Source of the DNA: an uncultured Geobacter sp.
Lineage (GTDB): Bacteria; Desulfobacterota; Desulfuromonadia; Geobacterales; Geobacteraceae
DNA: 39,063 nucleotides
Assembly: GCA_937886325.1 (NCBI GenBank)
Contig: CALABV010000106.1
Location: 1-39,063 of the forward strand
Direction of reading: 5' to 3'
Below, piece by piece: positions 30,772 to 38,993 of this stretch. The position numbers and the translations under genes were made by a program. Under the pieces are notes generated by a model. That model saw only the letters and a list, made by a program, of their open reading frames with translations, did no database searches and was not told the DNA's origin. Every line of letters starts with the position of its first letter. Within the stretch, counting starts at the first letter, position 1.

Positions 30772-31844
30772 CAGCGGTCTCCATACATCTTTTCGTAGTA
30801 GTCGCGGTAGGCGCCGGAGGTCACCTCCCGCACCCACTCATGGTTGGCCAGGTACCAGTCGATTGTCTCGTTGATACCCTTCTCAAAGGTATAAGACGGT
30901 TCCCACCCCAGTTCACTCCGCATCTTGGAGGCGTCGATGGCGTAGCGCCTGTCATGGCCGGGCCGATCCGTGACAAAGGTGATGAGCCGCCTGTTAGCGC
31001 CCGCGTCCCGGCCGAGTTTCCCGTCCAGGAGGTCGCAGACGATATTCACGATCTCGATATTGCGCCACTCGTTGGCGCCGCCGATGTTGTAAACTTCGCC
31101 GGGAACGCCCCGTTTCAGCACAGTCTCCACGGCCCGCGAATGGTCCTTGACGTGGAGCCAGTCGCGCACGTTCAATCCGTCGCCGTACACCGGAAGCGGC
31201 TTTTCCGAAAGGATATTGTGGATCATGAGGGGTATCAGCTTTTCCGGGAACTGGTATGGACCGTAGTTGTTGGAGCAGCGGGTGTTGAGGGTCGGAAATC
31301 CGTACGTTTCACGGTAGGCCCGCACCAGCAGGTCCGCGCCCGCCTTGCTCGCCGAATAGGGGGAATTGGCCGACAGGGGTGTGGACTCGGTGAAAAACCC
31401 CTCGGGGCCGAGGCTCCCGTAAACCTCGTCGGTGGATACCTGGAGGAAGCGGAAATCGTCCACGGCCTTCGTGCTCCAATGTTTTCGGCTCTCCTCCAGC
31501 AGGACCTGGGTGCCGAGCACGTTGGTGCGGACGAAAACCTCCGGGCCGGTGATGGAGCGATCCACGTGGGACTCGGCCGCGAAGTGAACCACGGCGTCGA
31601 TTTTTTCGCGGCACAGGATGGAAGCGACCAGGTCCTTGTCGCAGACATCGCCTTTTATGAAAGAGTAGCGCGGGTCAGCCTCCACCCCTTTCAGGTTTTC
31701 CAGGTTGCCGGCATAGGTCAGCAGATCCAGGTTGACCACACGGGCGCCGGGGTTTTCTCCAAGGAAATGGTGGATGAAATTGGAACCGATGAAACCCGCG
31801 CCTCCGGTGACGAGCACGGAATGAGGGATAAAGGGTGCGGACAT
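30771..31844 (-). CDS. rfbB: dTDP-glucose 4,6-dehydratase
   Basis: 357 residues from the ATG at 31844, preceded by AAAGGAG 7 nt upstream; the frame extends 49 codons further without support. Extended SDR fold: VTGGAGFIGSNFIHHFLG near the N-terminus, HFAAESHVDRSI near 87, STDEVYGSLG near 132 and catalytic YSASKAGAD near 165. It converts dTDP-glucose to dTDP-4-keto-6-deoxyglucose. First gene of the unit rfbB-rfbD-cupin-nhaA, transcribed divergently from sucA. Confidence 0.95.
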   Translation of the reverse strand: MSAPFIPHSVLVTGGAGFIGSNFIHHFLGENPGARVVNLDLLTYAGNLENLKGVEADPRYSFIKGDVCDKDLVASILCREKIDAVVHFAAESHVDRSITGPEVFVRTNVLGTQVLLEESRKHWSTKAVDDFRFLQVSTDEVYGSLGPEGFFTESTPLSANSPYSASKAGADLLVRAYRETYGFPTLNTRCSNNYGPYQFPEKLIPLMIHNILSEKPLPVYGDGLNVRDWLHVKDHSRAVETVLKRGVPGEVYNIGGANEWRNIEIVNIVCDLLDGKLGRDAGANRRLITFVTDRPGHDRRYAIDASKMRSELGWEPSYTFEKGINETIDWYLANHEWVREVTSGAYRDYYEKMYGDR

Positions 31845-31934
31845 GATAATTCTCCTTTGCAAGACAGGGTCGGGCCTCGTTCCACGTGGCCCGAATATCG
31901 AGCTGAACCGGAATGCCGGGAATATACGACAGAA

Positions 31935-31964
31935 ACCATAGCACACGGGAACGTGACAAGACAA
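31935..31964 (-). promoter_or_regulatory. Sigma-70 promoter for the rfbB operon
   Basis: On the minus strand TTGTCT (31964-31959), 18 bp, TATGGT (31940-31935), with TGC directly before the -10 (extended form). It gives a leader of about 85 nt, in which a CCACGTGG palindrome (31882-31889) is the only notable site. Confidence 0.45.
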
Positions 31965-32057
31965 TCCCTGATGCCGAACTTCATTATTCATCGCTGATCA
32001 CGTGCACCCTCGGACGGCGAAAATACCATTTCCACGACACCTGATGAAGGGATTTGT

Positions 32058-32085
32058 TTGAAACCGTTCACTGTTTTGTTATACT
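32058..32085 (+). promoter_or_regulatory. Sigma-70 promoter for sucA
   Basis: TTGAAA (32058-32063), 16 bp, TATACT (32080-32085). Transcription should start near 32092, about 69 nt before the ATG at 32161. Together with the rfbB promoter this accounts for the 316-bp divergent gap 31845-32160; I see nothing else there. Confidence 0.6.
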
Positions 32086-32160
32086 GTGCGAACCTTTCGC
32101 CCCCCCTGTTCTCCTGTTCAGCCGCAAGGATGGACTTGCGGAGCGCCTCCGGAGTTTTCC

Positions 32161-34851
32161 ATGAGCTTTCTCGACAACGTCAGCCCCCAGTGGATTGAGG
32201 AACAGTACCGGATCTGGAAAGAATCCTCCGATGCTCTCCTTCCCGACTGGCGTATTTTTTTCAGCGGCTTCGAGGCCGGCCTGGCCTCCTCTCCGGCAGG
32301 GGAAACGTCCGCCGCTCCGGAGTACGCGCGAAAACTGGCGGCCGTTCAGTCCCTCATCCACCGCCACCGTGATCTTGGCCACCTTCTGGCCTGCACCGAC
32401 CCCCTCTCCCCCTGCAAGACGGAACATCCCCTCTTGAGCCTCACGGCTTTCGGACTGTGCGATTCCGACTTTGACGACAGATTTCCGGTGGAGGAAATCC
32501 CCGGAGGAGAAGCGCCCCTTCGAGTGATACTGTCGCTGATGCGGGAAACCTACTGCCGCTCCATAGGCGTGGAATTCATGCACATCCGGGACCCGGAGCA
32601 GTGGAGATGGCTCACGGAGCGGATGGAGTCGTGCCGGAACCGCGCCTCTTTTTCTCCGGAAGAGAAGCTCTCCATCCTGCGTAAATTGCGGGAGGCAACC
32701 CTGTTCGAGGCCTTTCTGCACCGGAAGTTCCCCGGCCAGACCCGCTTCTCCCTGGAAGGGGGCGAAACCCTCATCACGCTGCTGGATGCCGCGGTACGCC
32801 ACGCGTCCGACACGGGGACCACGGACATCATCCTCGGCATGCCGCACCGGGGGAGGCTGAACGTCCTGGCGAACATATTCGGCAAACCCTGCGAAAACAT
32901 CTTCGCCGAATTCCGCGACGAGGGAGACCCCGGATTCGTAGGAGACGGGGACGTGAAATACCACGCCGGTTTTTCCACCGACGTGACGCCGGATTCCGGC
33001 GCGCACGTGCACCTGACCCTGGCCGCCAATCCGAGCCACCTGGAAGCAGTCAATCCCGTGGTGGAAGGAAAGGCCCGCGCCCGCCAGGACCGCCTGGGCG
33101 CGAACGGGACCGGAAGGGTCCTGCCCGTCCTCATCCACGGCGACGCGGCCTTCTCGGGCCAGGGCATGGTCGCGGAAACCCTCAATCTTGCCGGACTGGA
33201 GGGATACTCCACCGGCGGCACCCTGCACATCGTGCTCAACAACCAAATCGGCTTCACCACCCTGCCTTCGGACGCGCGCTCCAGCCGTCATGCCACGGAT
33301 GTGGCCAAGATGCTCGATGCGCCCATCTTCCATGTTCACAGTGAAGATCCGGAAGCCGCGGTCCATGCGGTGCGTCTCGCGCTTGATTTCCGGCGCGAAT
33401 TCGGCTGCGATGCCGTGGTGGAACTCATCTGCTACCGCCGACACGGCCATAACGAGGGGGATGAACCATGGTTCACCCAGCCCCTTCTCTACGCGGCCAT
33501 CAAGGATCGCCCCCCGGTCCATGAATCCTACGCGGAACGCCTCCGGAAAGAGGGGATCCCGGACGGCGCCCTCGACGGTATGAAGGAGGAGATCATCGAG
33601 CCTCTGGAATCGGCCTTCAGCCGGGAGCAATCTCCTGCCGCCCCGCCCTTTCAGGGACGATGGAACGTGATTCGCGGGGACTATGCCGCGGTGAAGAGCG
33701 AAACAGGGGTAGCGCGTAAGAGCCTTGTCTCCCTGTCGAAATCCCTGGCCGATCTGCCCGCGGGTTTCACTCCGCACCCGAAAATCATCGCCCTTCTCCG
33801 CAAGCGGCACGAAGCCGTCGCATCGGGCCAAGGGATCGACTGGGCGAACGCGGAAAACCTTGCCTTCGCCTCTCTCCTCCAGGAGGGGATCTCCGTGCGG
33901 TTGAGCGGCCAGGACAGCCGGCGCGGCACATTCAGCCAGCGGCATTGCGTTCTCCACGACATCCTGACCGATGGGACGTATATTCCGCTCGTGTCCGCAG
34001 CAGGCAAAAAAGCGGTCTTCTCCGCCTGCGACAGCCCCCTTTCCGAGGCGGCGGTGCTCGGCTTCGAGTACGGGTATGCCCTGGAGTCCCCCGAAGGGTT
34101 GACGATCTGGGAGGCCCAGTACGGCGACTTCGCCAACGGCGCGCAGGTGATTATCGATCAGTTCCTGACGGGCGGAGAAACCAAGTGGGGACGTGCAAAC
34201 GGGCTGGTCATGCTTCTTCCCCACGGATTTGAAGGCCACGGCGCCGAGCATTCCAGCGCCAGGATCGAGAGGTTCCTCCAACTGTGCGCAAACGCAAACA
34301 TGCTGGTTGCCTTTCCCTCGACGCCGTCCCAGTATTTCCACCTGCTGCGGCGCCAGATACACCAGCCGTTCCGCAAGCCCCTGGTGATACTCACGCCCAA
34401 AAGCCTCCTGCGCCACCCCCTCTGCGTCTCCCGCCTCGACGATTTCACCTCGGGCTGGTTCCGGGAGGTATTGCCGTCATCGTCGGACCCGGAAAAAACG
34501 ACGGCGGTGCTCGTCTGTTCTGGTAAACTGTACTTCGAACTGGCTGAGAGAAAGCGGAGGGACGAGCGGAACGATGTTGCAATCGTGCGCGTGGAGCAGC
34601 TGTATCCCCTGCGGGACGACCTCCTGCGGGAGGAGCTGGGCCGCTTCCGCCATGCCCGGAGTTTCGCCTGGGTCCAGGAGGAGCCGCGCAACATGGGCGC
34701 CTGGGCCTACATCAGGCATCACCTCGCCGCTATCCTCCACGCAGAGCCGAAATACGCCGGAAGAGCTGATGCCGCGTGCCCAGCGGTGGGCTCACTTCGC
34801 CGGCACCGGGAGGAGCAGGAGAGGATTCTGGAAGAGGCGTTCGCCACGTAA
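32161..34851 (+). CDS. sucA: 2-oxoglutarate dehydrogenase E1 component
   Basis: 896 residues from the ATG at 32161 (CCGGAG upstream); an earlier in-frame start lacks a site and overlaps the promoter. Thiamine-diphosphate-dependent E1: N-terminal helix SFLDNVSPQWIEEQY, GMPHRGRLNVLANI, GDAAFSGQGMVAET with NNQIGF (the GDG-NN type cofactor site), HGFEGHGAEHSSARIE and the E. coli-like C-terminus. It decarboxylates 2-oxoglutarate and passes the succinyl group to the E2 lipoyl arm in the TCA cycle. Slightly shorter than the E. coli enzyme (933). sucB follows after 266 bp holding a palindromic repeat. Confidence 0.96.
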   Translation: MSFLDNVSPQWIEEQYRIWKESSDALLPDWRIFFSGFEAGLASSPAGETSAAPEYARKLAAVQSLIHRHRDLGHLLACTDPLSPCKTEHPLLSLTAFGLCDSDFDDRFPVEEIPGGEAPLRVILSLMRETYCRSIGVEFMHIRDPEQWRWLTERMESCRNRASFSPEEKLSILRKLREATLFEAFLHRKFPGQTRFSLEGGETLITLLDAAVRHASDTGTTDIILGMPHRGRLNVLANIFGKPCENIFAEFRDEGDPGFVGDGDVKYHAGFSTDVTPDSGAHVHLTLAANPSHLEAVNPVVEGKARARQDRLGANGTGRVLPVLIHGDAAFSGQGMVAETLNLAGLEGYSTGGTLHIVLNNQIGFTTLPSDARSSRHATDVAKMLDAPIFHVHSEDPEAAVHAVRLALDFRREFGCDAVVELICYRRHGHNEGDEPWFTQPLLYAAIKDRPPVHESYAERLRKEGIPDGALDGMKEEIIEPLESAFSREQSPAAPPFQGRWNVIRGDYAAVKSETGVARKSLVSLSKSLADLPAGFTPHPKIIALLRKRHEAVASGQGIDWANAENLAFASLLQEGISVRLSGQDSRRGTFSQRHCVLHDILTDGTYIPLVSAAGKKAVFSACDSPLSEAAVLGFEYGYALESPEGLTIWEAQYGDFANGAQVIIDQFLTGGETKWGRANGLVMLLPHGFEGHGAEHSSARIERFLQLCANANMLVAFPSTPSQYFHLLRRQIHQPFRKPLVILTPKSLLRHPLCVSRLDDFTSGWFREVLPSSSDPEKTTAVLVCSGKLYFELAERKRRDERNDVAIVRVEQLYPLRDDLLREELGRFRHARSFAWVQEEPRNMGAWAYIRHHLAAILHAEPKYAGRADAACPAVGSLRRHREEQERILEEAFAT

Positions 34852-34936
34852 AATATGTCGGCAGGGCGGTGTAGGGGGCTGCCCCTATGCAAAAAATCAG
34901 TAAGTATCCGGCACAGACATGAAGACATCGAGATAT

Positions 34937-35047
34937 TCCTCCCCTCCCTTGACGGGAGGGGATTGAGGGGTGGGTGAAGCAGCCACGGAGTACCTCATGG
35001 CAAATTCCCCCACCCCCTAGCCCCCTCCCGCAAGGGGCGGGGGAATA
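34937..35047. repeat. Bipartite GC-rich inverted repeat between sucA and sucB
   Basis: Left hairpin CCCCTCCC (34941-34948) / GGGAGGGG (34954-34961) then TTGAGGGGTGGG; the right half is CCCACCCCCTAG and a second hairpin ending near 35045. The halves are complementary to each other, giving an element of about 110 bp. About 24 bases of the right half recur exactly at 12795-12818, and GGGGATTGAGGGG recurs inverted near 9160. Its position could tune expression of sucB relative to sucA. Confidence 0.75.
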
Positions 35048-35117
35048 GTTTGAGTATTTCCGGCGCCTTTCAGAAGGCGTCGAACAGAAGCACACATCAC
35101 TGTTTGTGGAGATTTTC

Positions 35118-36350
35118 ATGGAAATACGCGTTCCCGAGGTCGGCGAGTCGATTGTGGAAGCCCTGGTAGCGAAATGGCGTCACAAGGACGGCGACGCCGT
35201 GCGACGTGAAGAACCGGTCTGCGAACTGGAAACGGACAAGGTGACGCTGGAATTGAACGCGGAGACTGACGGCTTCCTTTCCATTCTCGTACCCGAGGGA
35301 TCAACAGTAGCCGTCGGAACGGTCATCGGCGCCATCCGGGAAGAAGGAAAACAGGACACAGCGCCGGTTACTCCGGAAGCGCCGCAGCCACCCATCTCCC
35401 CGGCTGCGCGCAGGCTGGCCCGCGAGAAAGACATCCAACCCGAGACGGTGAAGGGAAGCGGCAGAAAAGGGCGCGTCCTGGCCGGGGATCTTTCCGCGGC
35501 GTCCCCCGCGACGGAAACCATGAAGGAACCGGAGCCCGCTCCACCGGCGCCGAGCCCTCCCGTGGCGCCCTCGCCCGAATCGGAGCGGGAGGTTGAACCG
35601 GCGCAGACGGTTCGCGCGGAAGAACCTCCCCCCTATCACACGGAACAGGAGCGGCGTACAACCCGCACCCCCATGACCCCCATCCGCAGACGAATCGCGG
35701 AACGCCTTACCGAAGCGCGCCGGGAAACCGCCATGGCCACGACCTTCAACGAAGCGGACATGGGCCGAATCATCGCCCTGCAGCGGAAATACCGGGATCA
35801 CTTCCGGCAGAAGCACGGCGTATCCCTCGGGTTGATGCCGTTCTTCGTCAAGGCGTGTGTGGAGGCATTGAAGGAGTTTCCCTCCATAAATGCACGCATC
35901 GACGGCGACGATATCGTGCAGCAGCACTTCTACGACATCGGCATTGCCGTGAGCGGGGACAAGGGTCTCGTGGTACCGGTGCTCCGGGATGCCGACCGCC
36001 TCCACTTCGCGGAAATCGAACGGACCATCGACGCTTTCGTTGAGAAGATCCGGACCAACCGGCTGGAGATCGCGGATCTGGAAGGAGGCACCTTTACCAT
36101 CAGCAACGGGGGAGTATTCGGCTCGCTCCTCGGCACCCCCCTTCTCAACCCGCCCCAGAGCGCTGTGCTCGGGATGCACGCCATCCAGGAGCGGCCGGTA
36201 GCACTGCTCGGCAAGGTGGTGGTACGCCCCATGATGTACCTGGCGCTCACCTACGACCACCGGGTCATCGACGGCCGGGAGGCGGTTCTGTTCCTGAAAA
36301 AGGTGCGGGAGTACGTGGAGGAACCGGAGGAAGTGCTGCTGGAGGGGTGA
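35118..36350 (+). CDS. sucB: 2-oxoglutarate dehydrogenase E2, dihydrolipoyl succinyltransferase
   Basis: 410 residues from the ATG at 35118 (GTGGAG upstream). Domains in order: lipoyl domain 1-75 with the lipoylated Lys41 in ETDKVTLEL; a Pro/Ala linker; peripheral subunit-binding domain about 93-127 (SPAARRLAREK, then GSGRKGRVLAGD); a long Pro/Glu linker; and the catalytic domain from about 180 with the active-site HRVIDGREAVLFL near the C-terminus. It transfers the succinyl group to CoA and forms the core of the complex. The matching E3, lpdA, lies 1.18 kb downstream, beyond the inserted cassette. Confidence 0.95.
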   Translation: MEIRVPEVGESIVEALVAKWRHKDGDAVRREEPVCELETDKVTLELNAETDGFLSILVPEGSTVAVGTVIGAIREEGKQDTAPVTPEAPQPPISPAARRLAREKDIQPETVKGSGRKGRVLAGDLSAASPATETMKEPEPAPPAPSPPVAPSPESEREVEPAQTVRAEEPPPYHTEQERRTTRTPMTPIRRRIAERLTEARRETAMATTFNEADMGRIIALQRKYRDHFRQKHGVSLGLMPFFVKACVEALKEFPSINARIDGDDIVQQHFYDIGIAVSGDKGLVVPVLRDADRLHFAEIERTIDAFVEKIRTNRLEIADLEGGTFTISNGGVFGSLLGTPLLNPPQSAVLGMHAIQERPVALLGKVVVRPMMYLALTYDHRVIDGREAVLFLKKVREYVEEPEEVLLEG

Positions 36351-36461
36351 GGCATTGGGCAAGAGGCAATGGGCGCGAAGAAAACCCTTTGTTATTCCAG
36401 TATGCAATCAATATGACACCTATTGTTGCATAGGAAATATAGGTCGGAGCGTAAGCATCTT

Positions 36462-36482
36462 GCCTGCGGCAAAGGCAGGCTG
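36462..36482. repeat. Short hairpin repeat after sucB
   Basis: GCCTGC (36463-36468) and GCAGGC (36476-36481) form a stem with a GGCAAAG loop; GGAAGCCT follows. It looks like part of an interspersed repeat. The gap 36351-36564 is AT-richer than sucB and otherwise empty apart from GGCA(A/T)TGGGC-type short repeats near 36351-36380. Confidence 0.5.
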
Positions 36483-36564
36483 GAAGCCTACCCTCCCTTG
36501 TTCTTTGTGCCGACGCCGGCCACAAAGTTGCTTAATCCATGTGTTATACATGTTAGAGGTCTCG

Positions 36565-36714
36565 ATGTCTGCCAATTCAACGGACAATATCCGATCGGCG
36601 ATTATCCTCGCAAGACTTCTCGCACCCGCCGAAAAGGAAGCGGCAGCGGGAAGAACCAGATCCATGAGAGAATTTCTCACAGAGTTTAAGAGTGCCCGCA
36701 AAGCACGACACTGA
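36565..36714 (+). CDS. Small hypothetical protein ahead of the MNT/HEPN pair
   Basis: 49 residues from the ATG at 36565 (AGAGGT upstream); an alternative ATG at 36550 would add five residues. Two likely helices (STDNIRSAIILARLLAPAEK and SMREFLTEFKSARKA) and a strongly basic end. No family recognised. Its size, basic tail and position 56 bp before a nucleotidyltransferase/HEPN toxin-antitoxin-like pair suggest it belongs to the cassette, perhaps as an antitoxin-type or accessory protein; this is inference. Confidence 0.45.
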   Translation: MSANSTDNIRSAIILARLLAPAEKEAAAGRTRSMREFLTEFKSARKARH

Positions 36715-36770
36715 AACACCCCATGCAATGTTTATGACACCGGAAAACGATCGTTCAACAGGACCCTATT

Positions 36771-37088
36771 ATGACCAAAACAGAAATCCAACAGGCTATC
36801 AGTTGCATAACAAAACAGCTGATTGACAAGTATCACCCCGAAAAAGTTATCCTTTTCGGTTCCGCTTCGAAGGATGGCGAAGAGGCGCATGACATCGACC
36901 TGTTCATCATCAAGAGCGATGTTCCCTTCTATGGGTCCGACAGGGCAGGCCAACTGTACAGGCTGGTGGAAACGGATGCCCCGGTTGACTATATCGTATA
37001 TAAACCGCAGGAGGCCGAAGAGAGACTTTGTCTTGGAGACCCCTTTGTCACGAAAATCTTCCGTGAAGGGAAAGTGCTGTATGGCTGA
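36771..37088 (+). CDS. Minimal nucleotidyltransferase (MntA-type antitoxin)
   Basis: 105 residues, the whole of a minimal nucleotidyltransferase domain. The catalytic pattern is complete: GS (30-31) in ILFGSASKDGEE, D41-x-D43 (HDIDLFII) and a third Asp at 73 (PVDYIVY). In characterised MNT/HEPN systems this protein neutralises the HEPN partner by AMP-transfer onto it. The ATG at 36771 has AGGA upstream; its stop overlaps the HEPN start by 8 bp, so the two are translationally coupled. Base composition is AT-richer than the flanking dehydrogenase genes, suggesting acquisition. Confidence 0.87.
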   Translation: MTKTEIQQAISCITKQLIDKYHPEKVILFGSASKDGEEAHDIDLFIIKSDVPFYGSDRAGQLYRLVETDAPVDYIVYKPQEAEERLCLGDPFVTKIFREGKVLYG

Positions 37089-37485
37089 CTCCTTGATAGT
37101 ACGGGAATGGCTGACTAAAGCAGATGAAGACCTTTCCTTCGCCGAGACAACGTTACTCGAAGGGAATACCTTTTTCGCCCAGATCTGCTTTCATTTCCAA
37201 CAGGCGGCCGAGAAATATCTCAAAGCCTTCATCATTGCCGCGGGCATGGAATTCGAAAAGGTTCACAACCTCGTATACCTGCTGAAAACCTGCCGAAGAA
37301 TTGAACCATCGCTGGAAAACCTTTTTGAAGAGTGTGAATTGCTGAACGCCTCGTATATCGATACCCGCTACCCGGTCCATTGGCCGACAAACTACACAAA
37401 GGAAAGAGCATGTCGATCTCGGGATGCCGCGCTGAAAGTGGCGGACGAAATCAAGGAATTGCTGGAGAAAAAAGGAATAGTATAG
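37081..37485 (+). CDS. HEPN-domain protein (partner of the nucleotidyltransferase)
   Basis: 134 residues from the ATG at 37081, which lies within the end of the nucleotidyltransferase gene. The all-helical HEPN fold is shown by VREWLTKADEDLSFAE, CFHFQQAAEKYLKAFI (about 36-51) and a C-terminal helix. The usual RNase motif is R-x4-6-H; here the conserved place reads R96-YPV-H100, one residue short, so nuclease activity is uncertain. Together with the upstream gene it forms an MNT/HEPN toxin-antitoxin-type pair located between sucB and lpdA. Confidence 0.87.
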   Translation: MADSLIVREWLTKADEDLSFAETTLLEGNTFFAQICFHFQQAAEKYLKAFIIAAGMEFEKVHNLVYLLKTCRRIEPSLENLFEECELLNASYIDTRYPVHWPTNYTKERACRSRDAALKVADEIKELLEKKGIV

Positions 37486-37530
37486 TTTTGCCCGCACGTT
37501 ACGGTTGCACTATTTTTGGAGGTTTCTTGA

Positions 37531-38955
37531 ATGTCCGATGATATCTTCGACCTCGTCGTCATCGGCGCCGGTCCCGGCGGATATACGGCTGCCCTTCGCG
37601 CCTCCCGGCTGGGCATGAAGACGGCGCTGGTCGACAGGCGCGACGCTCCGGGCGGGGTCTGCCTGCACGAGGGGTGCATCCCCAGCAAGGCGCTCCTGGA
37701 CTCCAGCGAGCTGTTCGCCCTTGCGCGGGACGGGTTCGCGGGCCACGGCATCCTGGCGGACAACCTGTCGCTCGACCTGGCGAGGATGATGTCCCGCAAG
37801 GAAGAGGTCGTGAAGAAACTGGGCGACGGCATTGCCTTTCTCCTGAAAAAGAACAGGATCCGGTACATCCAGGGAAGCGGCAAGCCGGCCGGTCCCAGAA
37901 AGGACGGCCTCCATGTGGTGACGGTTACCTCCCCGGACGCGCCGGCAATCCCCCGCCTCATCAACGGCAGGCGAATCCTTCTGGCAGCCGGAAGCCGCCC
38001 CGTCGAGCTTCCCGGACTTCCATGCGACGGCAGCGTGATTATCGGTTCACGGGAGGCCCTTGCCCTTCCTTCCGTTCCTGAACACCTGGTTGTCGTCGGT
38101 GGCGGGCATATCGGCCTGGAACTGGGTTCGGTCTGGAACCGGCTTGGAGCACGAGTTACGGTTGTGGAAGAGCTCTCCGGGATCCTTCCCCACGCGGACC
38201 GGCAGGTAGCGGATGCGCTCCTGAAGACGCTGACAAAACAGGGATTTCGGTTTCTGTTTCAGTCTCGGGTGACGGGCGCCGAGACAGGAAAAGGGAAAGC
38301 AAAGATACAGGTCGCCACCGGTGAGAGCGCGGAGGAACTTACGTGCGACAGGGTTCTCGTGGCAGCGGGAAGAACCCCGGCAACGGACGGCCTCGGACTT
38401 TCGGAACTGGGAATCCGCATGGACGACAACGGCCGGATTCTCGTTGATGAAAACTACCAGACAAGCGCTCCCGGCATCCATGCCGTCGGCGATTTGATTC
38501 CCGGCCCGCTCCTCGCCCACCGTGCCATGGAAGAAGGGTCGGTGTTCGCGGAGCGTCTGGCCGGTCAGGCGTCCGTGGTGGAATACGAGTTTCTTCCCTT
38601 GGTGACCTATACCCGGCCCGAGGTCGCCTCTGTCGGGAAGACGGAGGAGAGTCTGAAGGAGCAGGAGATCCGCTATTCCGCGGGGAGGTTCCCCTTCTCC
38701 GCCAACGGCAGGGCCCGATGCCTCGGCGACACGGACGGCTTCGCCAAGATCCTCGCCCATGAGGAAACCGGCACGGTCCTCGGAATCCATGTCATCGGAC
38801 CGCGCGCATCGGAACTCATTGCCGAGGCGGTGACGGTCATGGCGTACGGCGGGAGCGTCGAGGATATAGCCCTGACGCTGCACGCCCACCCGACCCTGTC
38901 CGAGGCGCTGAAGGAGTCCGCGCTGGACACCATGAAGAAGGCTCTGCATATGTAA
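37531..38955 (+). CDS. lpdA: Dihydrolipoamide dehydrogenase (E3)
   Basis: 474 residues, normal for the family. FAD-binding GAGPGG near residues 12-17, redox disulfide Cys44/Cys49 in VCLHEGCIPSK, NAD-binding VVGGGHIGLELGS near 188, second FAD motif IHAVGDLIPGPLLAHRA and the catalytic His-Glu dyad in HAHPTLSEAL near the C-terminus. It reoxidises the dihydrolipoyl arm of E2 with NAD+. The ATG at 37531 has TTTGGAGG upstream. It completes the 2-oxoglutarate dehydrogenase gene set started by sucA and sucB, although 1.18 kb of foreign-looking cassette separates it from sucB. Confidence 0.95.
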   Translation: MSDDIFDLVVIGAGPGGYTAALRASRLGMKTALVDRRDAPGGVCLHEGCIPSKALLDSSELFALARDGFAGHGILADNLSLDLARMMSRKEEVVKKLGDGIAFLLKKNRIRYIQGSGKPAGPRKDGLHVVTVTSPDAPAIPRLINGRRILLAAGSRPVELPGLPCDGSVIIGSREALALPSVPEHLVVVGGGHIGLELGSVWNRLGARVTVVEELSGILPHADRQVADALLKTLTKQGFRFLFQSRVTGAETGKGKAKIQVATGESAEELTCDRVLVAAGRTPATDGLGLSELGIRMDDNGRILVDENYQTSAPGIHAVGDLIPGPLLAHRAMEEGSVFAERLAGQASVVEYEFLPLVTYTRPEVASVGKTEESLKEQEIRYSAGRFPFSANGRARCLGDTDGFAKILAHEETGTVLGIHVIGPRASELIAEAVTVMAYGGSVEDIALTLHAHPTLSEALKESALDTMKKALHM

Positions 38956-38993
38956 TCTGACGGAACAACAGCCAGTACGCCAAGGAGGATGAC

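Noticed and set aside
29944..31844. Complete dTDP-rhamnose pathway cluster
   Set aside because: Only rfbB and rfbD are present; rfbA and rfbC are not in the window.
30840..31997. 385-codon plus-strand frame
   Set aside because: Antisense to rfbB, whose Rossmann and YxxxK motifs are clear.
32068..34416. 782-codon open frame on the minus strand
   Set aside because: It lies wholly antisense to sucA, which has unmistakable E1 motifs. Long antisense frames are expected in GC-rich coding DNA.
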